In this document: piece by piece, positions 40,535 to 57,020 of the stretch
How the letters are laid out: each line of letters starts with the position of its first letter
Numbering within the stretch: the stretch's first letter is position 1
Source: Pseudomonas yangonensis
GTDB taxonomy: Bacteria > Pseudomonadota > Gammaproteobacteria > Pseudomonadales > Pseudomonadaceae
DNA: 64,000 nucleotides
Direction: 5' to 3'
Assembly (NCBI RefSeq): GCF_009932725.1
Contig: NZ_BLJU01000001.1
Span: 282,081-346,080 of the forward strand
The notes under the pieces: generated by a model
Told to the model about the DNA's origin: nothing
What the model saw: the letters and a program-made list of their open reading frames with translations, nothing else
Database searches by the model: none
Made by a program: the position numbers and the translations under genes

Positions 40535-41881
40535 GTGACTCTGATCGCTTCCGACCAGTTCCGCATCGTTGTCGGCCTCGGCAAGAGTGGCATGTCCCTG
40601 GTGCGCTTCCTGGCGCAGCAGGGCGTGCGCTTTGCCGTGGCCGACACGCGCGCGAATCCGCCGGAGCTGGAAGCGCTCAAGCGCGACTACCCGCAGGTGG
40701 AAGTGCGTTGCGGTGAGCTGGACGTGGATTTCCTCTGCCGCGCCTCGGAGCTGTACGTGAGCCCGGGCCTTGCGGTCTCGACTCCAGCGCTGGCTGAAGC
40801 CGCCGCCCGCGGCGTGAAGCTGTCCGGCGACATCGACCTGTTCGCCCGACACGCCAAGGCGCCCATCGTCGCCATCACCGGCTCCAACGCCAAGAGTACG
40901 GTCACCACCCTGGTGGGCGAGATGGCGGCTGCCGCCTGCAAGCGCGTGGCCGTGGGCGGTAACCTCGGCACGCCGGCACTGGATCTGCTGGCCGACGATG
41001 TCGAACTGTACGTGCTGGAGCTGTCCAGCTTCCAGCTGGAAACCACCGATCAGCTCAATGCCGAAGTGGCCACCTGCCTGAACATCAGCGAAGACCACAT
41101 GGATCGCTACAGCGGTCTGCCGGCCTATCACCTGGCCAAGCACCGGATCTTCCGTGGCGCCCGTCAGGTGGTGATCAATCGTGACGACGCGCTATCGCGC
41201 CCGCTGATCGCCGATCAGGTAACCAGCTGGGAGTTCGGCCTGGGCAAACCCGACTTCAAGCGCTTCGGCTTGCTCGAAGAAAACGGCGAGAAGTCCCTGG
41301 CGTTTCGCTTCGAGGCACTGTTGCCGGTGAGCGAACTGAAGATCCGCGGCGCGCACAACCAATCCAACGCCCTGGCGGCGCTGGCCCTCGGCCATGCCGT
41401 CGGCCTGCCGATGGAGGCCATGCTCGCCACGTTGCGTCAGTTCGCCGGTTTGCCACACCGCTGCCAGTGGGTCGGTGAGCGCGCCGGGGTGAATTACTAC
41501 GACGACTCCAAGGCTACCAACGTCGGTGCCGCGCTGGCGGCCATCGAAGGCCTCGGTGCGGATATCGCCGGCAAGCTGGTGCTGATCGCCGGTGGCGACG
41601 GCAAGGGTGCCGACTTCTCCGCGCTGAAGAACCCGGTCGCACGCTTCTGCCGTGCCGTGGTGCTGCTCGGCCGTGATGCCGAACTGATCGCCACCGCGCT
41701 GGGCGATGCCGCGCCGCTGGAGCGGGTGACAACCCTGGAAGAAGCGGTACAGCGCTGCAGCGAACTGGTCGAGGCTGGCGATGCGGTGCTGCTGTCGCCG
41801 GCCTGTGCCAGCCTGGACATGTTCAAGAACTTCGAAGAGCGCGGGCGCCTGTTCGCCCAGGCAGTGGGAGGGCTCGTCTGA
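40535..41881 (+). CDS. murD: UDP-MurNAc-L-alanine:D-glutamate ligase
   Basis: MurD adds D-glutamate to UDP-MurNAc-L-Ala. The 448-residue protein has P-loop GSNAKSTVTTLVGEM (landmark), LELSSFQLET, NISEDHMDRY, and YDDSKATNVGAALAA in the C-terminal domain. I chose GTG 40535, with GAGG upstream; an upstream in-frame TTG at 40529 has poor spacing. The stop overlaps the ftsW start (TGATG). Confidence 0.97.
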   Translation: MTLIASDQFRIVVGLGKSGMSLVRFLAQQGVRFAVADTRANPPELEALKRDYPQVEVRCGELDVDFLCRASELYVSPGLAVSTPALAEAAARGVKLSGDIDLFARHAKAPIVAITGSNAKSTVTTLVGEMAAAACKRVAVGGNLGTPALDLLADDVELYVLELSSFQLETTDQLNAEVATCLNISEDHMDRYSGLPAYHLAKHRIFRGARQVVINRDDALSRPLIADQVTSWEFGLGKPDFKRFGLLEENGEKSLAFRFEALLPVSELKIRGAHNQSNALAALALGHAVGLPMEAMLATLRQFAGLPHRCQWVGERAGVNYYDDSKATNVGAALAAIEGLGADIAGKLVLIAGGDGKGADFSALKNPVARFCRAVVLLGRDAELIATALGDAAPLERVTTLEEAVQRCSELVEAGDAVLLSPACASLDMFKNFEERGRLFAQAVGGLV

Positions 41882-43098
41882 TGCTGGCCTTTCTGCGCGT
41901 GCGCCCCTCGCCGCTGCTCGGTCGCGGCTTCGACGTCGACTTCCCGATGCTGGCTGGCTGCCTCGGCTTGCTCGGCCTGGGCCTGGTGATGATCACCTCG
42001 GCTTCGTCGGAAGTGGCGGCGGCGCTGTCCGGCAACCCGCTGTACCACATGATTCGCCACTTGGTTTATCTGGTGATCGGTCTCGGCGCTGCCGGCATCG
42101 TGCTGATGATCCCGATGAGCTTCTGGCAGCGTTATGGCTGGATGCTCCTGCTGGCGGCGTTCGGCCTGCTGGTGTTGGTGCTGATCCCCGGTATCGGCCG
42201 TGAGGTCAACGGTGCGCGGCGCTGGATCGGCTTCGGCGCCTTCAACGTGCAGCCCTCGGAAATCGCCAAGGTCTTCGTGGTGGTCTACCTGGCCGGCTAT
42301 CTGGTGCGTCGCCAGGAAGAAGTGCGCGAAAGCTGGATGGGCTTCTTCAAGCCGTTCGTGGTGCTGCTGCCGATGGCCGGCCTGCTGCTGCTGGAACCGG
42401 ACTTCGGCGCCACCGTGGTGATGATGGGCTCGGCCATGGCCATGCTGTTTCTTGGCGGCGTCGGCATGCTGCGCTTCGGCCTGATGGTGGCCCTGGCAGT
42501 CGGCGCCGTTTTCGTCCTGGTGCAAACCCAGGAATATCGCCTGCAGCGTCTGATTACCTTTACCGACCCCTGGGCGGACCAGTATGGCTCGGGCTATCAG
42601 CTGACTCAGGCACTGATCGCCTTCGGTCGCGGCGAGTGGTTCGGTGTCGGCCTGGGCAACAGCATCCAGAAGCAGTTCTACCTGCCGGAAGCGCACACCG
42701 ACTTCGTCTTCTCGGTACTGGCCGAGGAACTGGGCCTGGTCGGCGCGCTGGCGACCCTGGCGCTGTTCGTCTTCGTCTGCGTGCGCGGCCTGTACATCGG
42801 CCTGTGGGCGGAGAAGGCCAAGCAGTTCTTCTCCGCCTATGTGGCCTATGGCCTGTCCTTCCTGTGGATCGGCCAGTTCCTGATCAACATCGGCGTGAAC
42901 ACCGGTCTGCTGCCGACCAAGGGCCTGACCCTGCCGTTTCTCAGCTACGGCGGTTCGTCGCTGGTGATCTGCTGCGTCAGCCTGGCGGTTCTGCTGCGAA
43001 TCGAGTGGGAACGGCGCAACGTCCTGGGCAACGAGGATATCGAGTTCAGCGAAGAGGATTTCGCCGAGCCGAACAAGGAGGTCGCCCATGCGCGGTAA
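41881..43098 (+). CDS. ftsW: FtsW, septal peptidoglycan glycosyltransferase
   Basis: FtsW is the SEDS-family polymerase that works with FtsI at the septum. The 405-residue protein has ten predicted membrane helices and the family signature region NIGVNTGLLPTKGLTLPFLSYGGSS (landmark), including the conserved SYGGSS end, plus the catalytic-loop region after QPSEIAKVFVV. It overlaps murG by 11 bases. Confidence 0.97.
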   Translation: MLAFLRVRPSPLLGRGFDVDFPMLAGCLGLLGLGLVMITSASSEVAAALSGNPLYHMIRHLVYLVIGLGAAGIVLMIPMSFWQRYGWMLLLAAFGLLVLVLIPGIGREVNGARRWIGFGAFNVQPSEIAKVFVVVYLAGYLVRRQEEVRESWMGFFKPFVVLLPMAGLLLLEPDFGATVVMMGSAMAMLFLGGVGMLRFGLMVALAVGAVFVLVQTQEYRLQRLITFTDPWADQYGSGYQLTQALIAFGRGEWFGVGLGNSIQKQFYLPEAHTDFVFSVLAEELGLVGALATLALFVFVCVRGLYIGLWAEKAKQFFSAYVAYGLSFLWIGQFLINIGVNTGLLPTKGLTLPFLSYGGSSLVICCVSLAVLLRIEWERRNVLGNEDIEFSEEDFAEPNKEVAHAR

Positions 43099-44150
43099 CG
43101 TGCTGATCATGGCCGGCGGCACCGGTGGCCACGTGTTCCCCGCGCTGGCCTGCGCGCGCGAGTTCCAGACTCGCGGCTACAGCGTGCACTGGCTGGGGAC
43201 GCCGCGTGGCATCGAGAACGAGCTGGTGCCGCAAGCCGGTTTGCCGCTGCACCTGATCAACGTCAGCGGTCTGCGTGGCAAGAGCAAGCTGTCGCTGCTC
43301 AAGGCGCCATTCCAGCTGCTGCGCTCGCTGCTGCAGGCGCGCCGCATCATGCGCGAATTGCAGCCGGTGTGCGTGCTGGGCATGGGCGGTTATGTCACAG
43401 GTCCGGGCGGCCTGGCTGCGCGTATGGCTGGCGTACCGCTGGTGATCCACGAGCAGAACGCCGTGGCCGGTACCGCCAACCGCCTGCTGTCGCGTATCGC
43501 CACACGCATCTGCGAAGCCTTCCCGAATACCTTCGGCGCATCCGACAAACGGCGCACCACCGGTAATCCGGTGCGTGAGGAGCTGTTCCTGGAAACGCCG
43601 CGCGAGCCGCTGGTCGGTCGCAAGCCGAAATTGCTGGTCCTCGGCGGTAGCCTGGGGGCCGAGCCTTTGAACAAATTGTTGCCGGCTGCGCTAGGGAAAA
43701 TTGCTGCTGACCTGCGTCCGCAGGTGTTCCACCAGGCCGGTAAACAACATGCCGAGATCACTGCGGAGCGTTATCGCGATGCTGCGGTCGAAGCCGAGGT
43801 CGCGCCCTTCATCAAGGACATGGCTCGCGCCTACGGCTGGGCCGATCTGGTGGTTTGCCGCGCTGGCGCGCTGACCGTCAGCGAGCTGGCCGCCGCGGGT
43901 CTGCCGTCGTTTCTGGTGCCGCTGCCGCACGCCATCGACGACCACCAGAGCCGCAATGCCGAATACCTGGCGAAGGAGGGCGCTGCAGTCCTTCTTGCGC
44001 AACATGCCACTGACGCGGACACGCTTGCCGCGCAGCTCACCGAGGTTCTGATGCACCTGGAAAAACTCAATGTCATGGGCGCCACCGCGCGTCGCCTGGC
44101 CAAGCCCGACGCCACCCGCACGGTGGTCGACATCTGCCAGGAGGTGATGC

Positions 44151-44158
<8 letters not shown>
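43088..44158 (+). CDS. murG: UDP-GlcNAc:lipid I N-acetylglucosaminyltransferase
   Basis: MurG adds GlcNAc to lipid I on the inner face of the membrane and gives lipid II. The 356-residue GT28 enzyme has the glycine-rich [14 protein letters not shown] loop, [28 protein letters not shown] and the UDP-GlcNAc-binding [17 protein letters not shown]. It overlaps both neighbours. Confidence 0.98.
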
Positions 44159-46531
<2,373 letters not shown>

Positions 46532-46534
46532 GTC

Positions 46535-47401
46535 ATGACAGTGGCTTTGCGTCACCAGGACACGCTAAGGGCTCCGTTGCGCGGCAAGCCCGCGCCGCGT
46601 GGCGCCAGCCGTCTGGTGGCCAAGGAGCCGATGCGTCTGCGTCTGCCCAAGGCGGATTTCTCCTGGGTCGGGCGTCTGCTCTGGCCGTTGCTGCTGGTCG
46701 GTCTGGGCTTTGGTGCCTATGAAGGTGCGCAGCGTCTGCTGCCTTACGCCGACCGCCCGATCGCGCGCATCAGCGTGCAGGGGGATCTGGCCTACGTCAG
46801 CCAGCAGGCGGTGCAGCGCCGTATCGCGCCGTTCATCGAGGCAAGCTTCTTCAGTGCCGATCTGCGCGGCATGCGCGAAGAGCTGGAGCGCATGCCGTGG
46901 ATCGCTCATGCCGAAGTGCGTCGCGTCTGGCCGGATCAGATCGACGTGCGCCTGGAAGAACAACTGCCCATCGCCCGTTGGGGTGACGAGGCGCTGCTCA
47001 ACAACCAGGGCCAGGCTTTCGCGCCGCAGGAGTTGGACAACTACCAGCACTTGCCGCAGCTGTCCGGCCCGAAGCGGGCGCAACCGAAGGTGATGCAGCA
47101 GTATCAGATGCTCAGCCAGCTGCTGCGGCCGATGGGCTTCACCGTAGTCGGGTTGCAACTGCGTGAGCGCGGCAGCTGGTTCCTCTCGGCCACCGAGAAC
47201 GCCAGTGGCCAGCGTATCGACATCCTGCTGGGGCGTGATCACGTGGTGGAGAAAATGCGTCGGTTCGCCGCGATCTACGAGCGGGAACTGAAGGAACAGA
47301 GCGCGAACATCGCGCGCATCGACCTGCGTTATGCCAACGGTCTGGCCGTGGCCTGGCGTGAGCCGGTGGAGCCGGCCGCGGCCGAGCAGAAAGTGAATTG
47401 A
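46535..47401 (+). CDS. ftsQ: Cell division protein FtsQ
   Basis: FtsQ links early and late division proteins and binds FtsB and FtsL in the periplasm. The 288-residue protein has a basic cytoplasmic tail (1-43), one membrane helix (about 44-64), a POTRA domain (about 72-142, starting [18 protein letters not shown]) and an FtsQ beta domain. It begins three bases after ddlB. Confidence 0.96.
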   Translation: MTVALRHQDTLRAPLRGKPAPRGASRLVAKEPMRLRLPKADFSWVGRLLWPLLLVGLGFGAYEGAQRLLPYADRPIARISVQGDLAYVSQQAVQRRIAPFIEASFFSADLRGMREELERMPWIAHAEVRRVWPDQIDVRLEEQLPIARWGDEALLNNQGQAFAPQELDNYQHLPQLSGPKRAQPKVMQQYQMLSQLLRPMGFTVVGLQLRERGSWFLSATENASGQRIDILLGRDHVVEKMRRFAAIYERELKEQSANIARIDLRYANGLAVAWREPVEPAAAEQKVN

Positions 47402-47417
47402 GAAGAGGCGGGATTAA

Positions 47418-48665
47418 ATGAGTAGCGCGCAGAGCGGCAAGATGATCGTTGGCCTGGACATCGGCACCTCCAAGGTGGTGGCGCTGGTGGGCGAGGTGAC
47501 GGCCGACGGCCAGCTGGAAATCGTCGGCATCGGTACCCATCCGTCGCGCGGTCTGAAGAAGGGTGTGGTGGTCAATATCGAATCCACCGTGGCCTCGATC
47601 CAGCGCGCGGTCGAAGAAGCGCAGCTGATGGCTGGCTGCCGCATTCACTCGGCCTTCGTCGGCGTGGCCGGCAATCACATCCGCAGCCTCAACAGCCACG
47701 GCATTGTCGCCATCCGCGACCGTGAAGTCAGCCCGGCCGATATCGAACGCGTGCTCGACGCTGCCCAGGCCGTCGCCATTCCGGCGGACCAGCGCGTGCT
47801 GCACACCCTGGCGCAGGATTACGTGATCGACAATCAGGAAGGCGTGCGCGAGCCGCTGGGCATGTCCGGCGTGCGCCTGGAGGCAAAGGTGCACGTGGTG
47901 ACCTGCGCCGTTAATGCCGCGCAGAACATCGAGAAGTGCGTGCGCCGCTGCGGCCTGGAAGTCGACGACATCATCCTCGAGCAGCTCGCATCCGCTTATT
48001 CGGTGCTGACCGAAGACGAGAAGGAGCTGGGCGTGTGCCTGGTGGACATCGGCGGTGGTACCACCGATATCGCCATCTTCACCGAAGGCGCGATTCGTCA
48101 CACCGCGGTGATCCCGATTGCCGGTGATCAGGTGACCAACGACATCGCCATGGCCTTGCGTACGCCGACCCAGTACGCCGAGGAGATCAAGATCCGCTAC
48201 GCCTGCGCCCTGGCCAAGCTGGCCGGTGCCGGCGAAACCATCAAGGTGCCGAGCGTGGGCGATCGTCCGCCGCGCGATCTGTCGCGTCAGTCTCTGGCCG
48301 AGGTTGTCGAGCCGCGTTACGACGAGCTGTTCACCCTGGTTCAGGCCGAGCTGCGCCGCAGTGGCTACGAGGATCTGATTCCCGCCGGCATCGTCATGAC
48401 CGGCGGCACGGCGAAGATGGAAGGCGCGGTGGAACTGGCCGAGGAAATCTTCCACATGCCGGTGCGCCTCGGCGTACCGCACAGCGTCAAGGGCATGGCG
48501 GACGTCGTGCGCAATCCGATTTATTCCACTGGTGTGGGCCTGCTGATGTACGGGCTGCAGAAGCAGAACGACGGCATTTCCATGTCGGTGGGCAGTCCTT
48601 ATCAGGACGAGAGCAAAACCCCGGTACTCGAACGCATCAAGCGTTGGGTGCAAGGCAATTTCTAA
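47418..48665 (+). CDS. ftsA: Cell division protein FtsA
   Basis: FtsA is the actin-like membrane tether of the Z-ring. The 415-residue protein has phosphate-1 loop GLDIGTSKVVALVGEV, the 1C domain, phosphate-2 VDIGGGTTDIAIF and adenosine loop VMTGGTAKMEG. The C-terminal amphipathic membrane helix is seen as LERIKRWVQGNF. Forty-six bases with a strong Shine-Dalgarno separate it from ftsZ. Confidence 0.98.
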   Translation: MSSAQSGKMIVGLDIGTSKVVALVGEVTADGQLEIVGIGTHPSRGLKKGVVVNIESTVASIQRAVEEAQLMAGCRIHSAFVGVAGNHIRSLNSHGIVAIRDREVSPADIERVLDAAQAVAIPADQRVLHTLAQDYVIDNQEGVREPLGMSGVRLEAKVHVVTCAVNAAQNIEKCVRRCGLEVDDIILEQLASAYSVLTEDEKELGVCLVDIGGGTTDIAIFTEGAIRHTAVIPIAGDQVTNDIAMALRTPTQYAEEIKIRYACALAKLAGAGETIKVPSVGDRPPRDLSRQSLAEVVEPRYDELFTLVQAELRRSGYEDLIPAGIVMTGGTAKMEGAVELAEEIFHMPVRLGVPHSVKGMADVVRNPIYSTGVGLLMYGLQKQNDGISMSVGSPYQDESKTPVLERIKRWVQGNF

Positions 48666-48711
48666 ATTTTTGCAGTAGGCGTTACACAACTAGAAAGGAA
48701 GGAGAGGGATC

Positions 48712-49905
48712 ATGTTCGAACTAGTAGACAACATTCCACAAAGCGCGGTGATCAAGGTCATCGGTGTCGGTGGTGGCGGCGGTAACGCGGTCAATCACAT
48801 GGCGGTCAGCAACATCGAGGGCGTCGAGTTCATCTGCGCCAACACCGATGCGCAGGCGCTGAAGAACATCGGTGCGCGCACCGTGCTGCAGCTCGGCCCG
48901 GGCGTGACCAAGGGCCTGGGCGCTGGCGCCAATCCGGAAGTCGGTCGTCAGGCCGCGCTGGAAGATCGTGAGCGCATCGCCGAAGTGCTGGCCGGCACCG
49001 ACATGGTGTTCATCACCACCGGCATGGGTGGTGGTACCGGTACTGGTGCTGCGCCGGTGATCGCCGAGGTGGCCAAGGAGCTGGGCATTCTTACCGTGGC
49101 CGTGGTCACCCGCCCGTTCCCGTTCGAGGGCAAGAAGCGCATGGTCATCGCCGATGAAGGCATCCGCGCGCTGGCCGAGAGCGTCGATTCGCTGATCACC
49201 ATCCCCAACGAAAAACTGCTGACCATCCTCGGCAAGGACGCCAGCCTGCTGTCCGCCTTCGCCAAGGCTGACGACGTGCTGGCCGGTGCCGTGCGCGGTA
49301 TCTCCGACATCATCAAGCGTCCGGGCATGATCAACGTCGACTTTGCCGACGTGAAGACCGTGATGAGCGAGATGGGTATGGCGATGATGGGCACCGGCTG
49401 CGCCAGCGGTCCGAACCGTGCGCGTGAAGCCACCGAAGCGGCCATCCGCAACCCGCTGCTGGAAGACGTCAACCTGCAGGGCGCCCGCGGCATCCTGGTG
49501 AACATCACTGCCGGTCCGGATCTGTCTCTGGGCGAATACTCCGATGTCGGTAACATCATCGAGCAGTTCGCCTCCGAGCATGCGACCGTCAAGGTCGGTA
49601 CCGTGATCGACGCCGACATGCGTGACGAGCTGCACGTCACCGTGGTCGCCACCGGTCTTGGCGCGCGCATGGAAAAACCGGTCAAGGTGGTCGACAACAC
49701 CGTGCAGGTCGCAGTCAGCCAGCCGGTTGCCCAGCAGCCTGCCGCGCAGCCGCGCAGCGAGCAGTCGGTCAACTACAAGGACTACGAGCGTCCGACCGTG
49801 CAGCGTCAGAGCCACAGCGGCGCGGCCACCGCAGCCAAGCTCAATACCCAGGACGATCTCGATTACCTGGATATTCCGGCTTTCCTGCGTCGCCAGGCTG
49901 ATTGA
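48712..49905 (+). CDS. ftsZ: Cell division protein FtsZ
   Basis: FtsZ is the tubulin-like GTPase that forms the division ring. The 397-residue protein has the nucleotide loop GGGTGTG at residues 106-112, the T7 catalytic loop in NVDFADVKTVM, a linker rich in Gln, Pro and Ala (about 320-375), and the C-terminal peptide DYLDIPAFLRRQAD that binds FtsA and ZipA. A long Shine-Dalgarno (AAGGAAGGAGAGGG) suits high expression. Confidence 0.99.
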   Translation: MFELVDNIPQSAVIKVIGVGGGGGNAVNHMAVSNIEGVEFICANTDAQALKNIGARTVLQLGPGVTKGLGAGANPEVGRQAALEDRERIAEVLAGTDMVFITTGMGGGTGTGAAPVIAEVAKELGILTVAVVTRPFPFEGKKRMVIADEGIRALAESVDSLITIPNEKLLTILGKDASLLSAFAKADDVLAGAVRGISDIIKRPGMINVDFADVKTVMSEMGMAMMGTGCASGPNRAREATEAAIRNPLLEDVNLQGARGILVNITAGPDLSLGEYSDVGNIIEQFASEHATVKVGTVIDADMRDELHVTVVATGLGARMEKPVKVVDNTVQVAVSQPVAQQPAAQPRSEQSVNYKDYERPTVQRQSHSGAATAAKLNTQDDLDYLDIPAFLRRQAD

Positions 49906-49956
49906 TGGAATTTATCAGGAGTATATGGGTGATTGGTGTTCAGCAAAGGTCGGTTC

Positions 49957-49965
49957 TGCTATCAT
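49957..49965 (+). promoter_or_regulatory. Possible extended -10 promoter of lpxC
   Basis: TGC-TATCAT is an extended -10 element 52 bases before the lpxC ATG, in the 111-base gap after ftsZ. There is no good -35 at the usual distance. It would allow lpxC expression independent of the dcw cluster. Confidence 0.35.
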
Positions 49966-49998
49966 TCCCGACCATTGTTGAAAACAGTTCGCAACTAG

Positions 49999-50928
<930 letters not shown>

Positions 50929-50954
50929 ACCTACTCTCTTTCCAGTTTTATTTG

Positions 50955-50982
50955 AGGCCACCTTCGGGTGGCCTTTTTTTTG
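50955..50982 (+). terminator. dcw/lpxC terminator
   Basis: AGGCCACC/GGTGGCCT stem with a TTCG tetraloop and a run of eight T residues, 27 bases after the lpxC stop. Confidence 0.95.
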
Positions 50983-51081
50983 TGCTGCCGTTTGGCAGAG
51001 AAAGGGGGCAAAAGAAAAAATGGCGCCATGTACTTGGCGAATGCGGCGAAATGAAGCACGCCGACGAACGGGGGAAGGGCG

Positions 51082-51537
51082 TTATTCGTCCTTCTGCGTA
51101 TGACTGGCCAGACGCTCCAATGCGGCGCGCAGCCTGGGGTCGCTGATGCCTTCGGCGGTTTCCTGGATGCTCTGTGCGGCGCTATTGGACAAGTAAAGGG
51201 TGCGACCGGTTCCACGATTCTGGCCGACTTGAGGTTGCACCTTGAACAGGATTTTCGTTAAGGTCGCGAATTCTTCGAGTGCCTGCAGTTGTCGTTGCAG
51301 TCTTCTTTGCTGATAACGCAGGCGTGTTGCCCAGTGGCCATCGGTCACGATCAATAACAGACAGCCGTCGCGCCAGGACGCTACATGACAGTGTTCCCTG
51401 GCAGCCGGTTGTAGCTGGCTTTCGACAAGACGCTGCAGCTGGGTAAGGCGTTGCGCCTGACCGAACAGCGCTTTCAGGGGCTTGGCTTCGCGCAGCAGCG
51501 TAGCGGGTGCCTGGGCCGGCAAGGGACGAAACGTCAT
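51082..51537 (-). CDS. dciA: DciA (DUF721), replicative helicase loader
   Basis: A 151-residue DUF721 protein. The N-terminal KH-like domain (about 20-105) has the family segments LTQLQRLVESQLQPAAREHCHVASWRDGCLLLIV (landmark) and WATRLRYQQ; the tail is basic and probably flexible. DciA loads the DnaB helicase in bacteria that lack DnaC, which includes pseudomonads. It is a single reverse gene, divergent from the M23 peptidase gene with 78 bases between them. Confidence 0.88.
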   Translation of the reverse strand: MTFRPLPAQAPATLLREAKPLKALFGQAQRLTQLQRLVESQLQPAAREHCHVASWRDGCLLLIVTDGHWATRLRYQQRRLQRQLQALEEFATLTKILFKVQPQVGQNRGTGRTLYLSNSAAQSIQETAEGISDPRLRAALERLASHTQKDE

Positions 51538-51615
51538 GGCAGGAGGCCTTTGGTTGCAGAGCCGTCATGGTAGCAGAGCGTGCTGCCGGCCTGTGTTCTG
51601 CGAAATGGGGAAGCC

Positions 51616-52536
51616 ATGCATATCATTCTGCTCAATAGCCGCCACGGTTCGGCGCGAACGATCAATCTGGACCTGCGCTGGCTACTGCTGTCAGCCTTCC
51701 TGTTGCTGGCCATGAGCCTCGCTGCTGGTGCCGCGCTGGGGGCCAAGTGGCTGACGGCCGAACCTGTGATAGATGCCACGTTGGCCGAAGCGCTCGATCA
51801 GCAGCGCGAGCAGGTCGGCGCTGTGCGTCAGGATGCCCAGCGTCAGCTCGACGCGTTCGCCGTGCATGTCGCTGACCTGCAGGCGCGCCTGACCCGGCTC
51901 GATGCTCTGGGTGAGCGTCTTACCGAACTGGCTGAGCTGGACGCCGGCGAGTTCGACTTCTCCCTGAGCGTCGGCCAGGGTGGGGCGGAAGATGCGCTGG
52001 GCGCTTCGGCTTATACACCGCCACCATTCATGAACGCGCTGGACGAGCTGGCACTGCGCGTCGAAAGCCGCGAACAGCAGCTGGAAGTGTTGGAGCAACT
52101 GCTCGGCGAGCGCCGCCTGAGCGAGGCCGAGACGCTGTCCGGGCGGCCGGTTTTGCAAGGTTATGTGTCATCACCTTTCGGGCGTCGCGTGCACCCGCTG
52201 ACGGGGCGCGCAAGCATGCACAAGGGCATGGACTTCGCAGCCAAGCCCGGTAGCGATGTGGTCTCGGTGGCGGCGGGTGTGGTCACCTTCTCGGGCAAGA
52301 AAAGCGGTTATGGCAATACCGTGGAAATCAGCCACGCCGATGGTTACGTCACGCTCTACGCGCACAACCAGAGCAACACCGTGCAGATCGGTGATCTGGT
52401 GCAGCGCGGCCAGACCATCGCCAAGGTCGGTCGCACGGGGCGCTCCACTGGTTATCACGTCCATTTCGAGGTCAGCAAGGATGGCCGTCAGGTCAACCCT
52501 GCGCTGTACATCGCGCGCGCCAACGGCGTGGAGTGA
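51616..52536 (+). CDS. Membrane-anchored M23 family peptidase
   Basis: A 306-residue protein with one N-terminal membrane helix (about 21-44), a periplasmic coiled-coil segment (about 60-180) and a C-terminal LytM/M23 domain (about 190-300). The zinc motif is complete: HxxxD in HKGMDFA and HxH in HVHFEV. It probably cuts peptide crosslinks in peptidoglycan, or regulates enzymes that do; the exact substrate is unknown. ATG 51616 has GGGGAAG upstream. It lies between dciA and secA, 242 bases before the latter. Confidence 0.93.
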   Translation: MHIILLNSRHGSARTINLDLRWLLLSAFLLLAMSLAAGAALGAKWLTAEPVIDATLAEALDQQREQVGAVRQDAQRQLDAFAVHVADLQARLTRLDALGERLTELAELDAGEFDFSLSVGQGGAEDALGASAYTPPPFMNALDELALRVESREQQLEVLEQLLGERRLSEAETLSGRPVLQGYVSSPFGRRVHPLTGRASMHKGMDFAAKPGSDVVSVAAGVVTFSGKKSGYGNTVEISHADGYVTLYAHNQSNTVQIGDLVQRGQTIAKVGRTGRSTGYHVHFEVSKDGRQVNPALYIARANGVE

Positions 52537-52778
52537 GCATGCCGCTTTCGCGCCGCCCTTGAATTGCCAGCATACGACCCTCATATAACGTTTCACGCCA
52601 CGCCCTTGGCTCGCCGGGGATGCGTGGCCTGCGCCATCACGCGGCAGCAATGGGCTGACAACGTCACTTTCCTCCCTGGGTTTTCCGGGTAGAATGCCCC
52701 CTTCGCCCGCAGCCATGCAGGCTGCCAGGTCGCGATTTTGCGCCGACCTCCATCCATTCGCCGGAAGATCCTGTCGAT

Positions 52779-55514
<2,736 letters not shown>

Positions 55515-55672
55515 TCATGGCAGTCGAGCGCTGCTAGGGCGCTTGCAGTAAGGAGGGCTTCGGCTATGCTGCCTGCGCCCTCGTTGACGCCGCGACGGCT
55601 GTGCCGCTCGCGGCGTTTTACCATCTCTCAGACCGCCTGGCGGTCGGCAACGTCTTACAAGGAGCTCACCTT

Positions 55673-56890
55673 ATGGCTGTTGGTCTTGGCCCGCTGTCTA
55701 CCCTGCACCCGGTTCCTGGTTTCGAGCTGGGCATCGCCTCGGCCGGCATCAAGCGCCCCGGGCGCAAGGATGTGGTGGTAATGCGTTGCGCCGAAGGCTC
55801 GCGCATCGCCGGGGTGACCACCACCAACGCCTTCTGCGCCGCGCCGGTGTTGATCACCCGTGAGCGCCTGGGTGGCGAGGTGCGTTACCTGCTGACCAAT
55901 ACCGGTAATGCCAATGCCGGTACCGGTGCCGATGGCCTGGCTCGCGCGCGCCGCGCCTGTGCGCGTCTGGGCGAGCTGACCGGCGTTGCCGAAAGCGCCG
56001 TGCTGCCATTCTCCACCGGCGTGATCGGCGAGCCGCTGCCGGTGGAGAAGATCGAATCCGCGTTGCAGGCCGCGCTGGATGATCTCAAGACTGACAACTG
56101 GGAAGCTGCTGCCACCGGCATCATGACCACCGACACCCTGCCCAAGGGTGCCAGCCGCCAGTTCCAGCACGATGGCGTGACCATCACCGTTACCGGCATC
56201 TCCAAGGGCGCCGGCATGATTCGCCCGAACATGGCTACCATGCTCGGCTACATCGCCACCGACGCCAAGGTCGCCCAGGGCGTGCTGCAGGATCTGGTGC
56301 GCGACGCGGCGAACAAGTCGTTCAACCGCATCACCATCGACGGCGACACCTCCACCAACGACTGCTGCATGCTGATCGCCACCGGCCAGGCCGCTCTGCC
56401 CGAGATCAGCGAGGCTTCCGGTGAGCTGTTCACCAAGCTCAAGCAGGCGGTGTTCGACGTATTCATGGAAGTGGCGCAGGCCATCGTGCGTGACGGCGAA
56501 GGTGCGACCAAGTTCGTCACCGTGCAGGTCAACGGCGGCGGCACCCATCAGGAGTGCCTGGACGTGGCCTATGCCGTGGCCCACTCGCCGCTGATCAAGA
56601 CCGCGCTGTTCGCCTCCGACCCCAACTGGGGGCGCATCCTGGCTGCTGTGGGCTATGCCGGCGTGCCGCAGCTGGACGTGAGCAAGATCGACGTGTTCCT
56701 CGGCGAGGTCTGCATCGCCAGCAAGGGCTGCCGTGCCGCCACCTACACCGAAGAGCAGGGTGCAGCGGTGATGGTGCGTGAGGAGATCACCATACGCATC
56801 GAGCTGGGTCGTGGCACCTGCAGCGAGACCATCTGGACCACCGACCTGTCCCACGAGTACGTCAAGATCAACGCCGAATACCGCACCTGA
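55673..56890 (+). CDS. argJ: Bifunctional ornithine acetyltransferase / N-acetylglutamate synthase
   Basis: ArgJ moves the acetyl group from N-acetylornithine to glutamate in the cyclic arginine pathway, and some forms also make N-acetylglutamate from acetyl-CoA. The 405-residue precursor cuts itself at the ATML motif; here the nucleophile threonine is residue 189 in [14 protein letters not shown], which gives alpha and beta chains. Other landmarks are [23 protein letters not shown] and [18 protein letters not shown] 55673 has AAGGAG upstream; a longer in-frame start at 55601 has no family similarity before this point. Confidence 0.96.
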   Translation: MAVGLGPLSTLHPVPGFELGIASAGIKRPGRKDVVVMRCAEGSRIAGVTTTNAFCAAPVLITRERLGGEVRYLLTNTGNANAGTGADGLARARRACARLGELTGVAESAVLPFSTGVIGEPLPVEKIESALQAALDDLKTDNWEAAATGIMTTDTLPKGASRQFQHDGVTITVTGISKGAGMIRPNMATMLGYIATDAKVAQGVLQDLVRDAANKSFNRITIDGDTSTNDCCMLIATGQAALPEISEASGELFTKLKQAVFDVFMEVAQAIVRDGEGATKFVTVQVNGGGTHQECLDVAYAVAHSPLIKTALFASDPNWGRILAAVGYAGVPQLDVSKIDVFLGEVCIASKGCRAATYTEEQGAAVMVREEITIRIELGRGTCSETIWTTDLSHEYVKINAEYRT

Positions 56891-57020
56891 GTAACCTTAG
56901 GCTTTGTACTATTCCCGCGCCTCATGCCCGCATGACGCGCGGGAATTTGCTATTCGGGGTGCGGACTTTTAACGTCGAGCGACTTAGGGCATTTCAGGAA
57001 CCCAGGCGAGGAGATGCAAG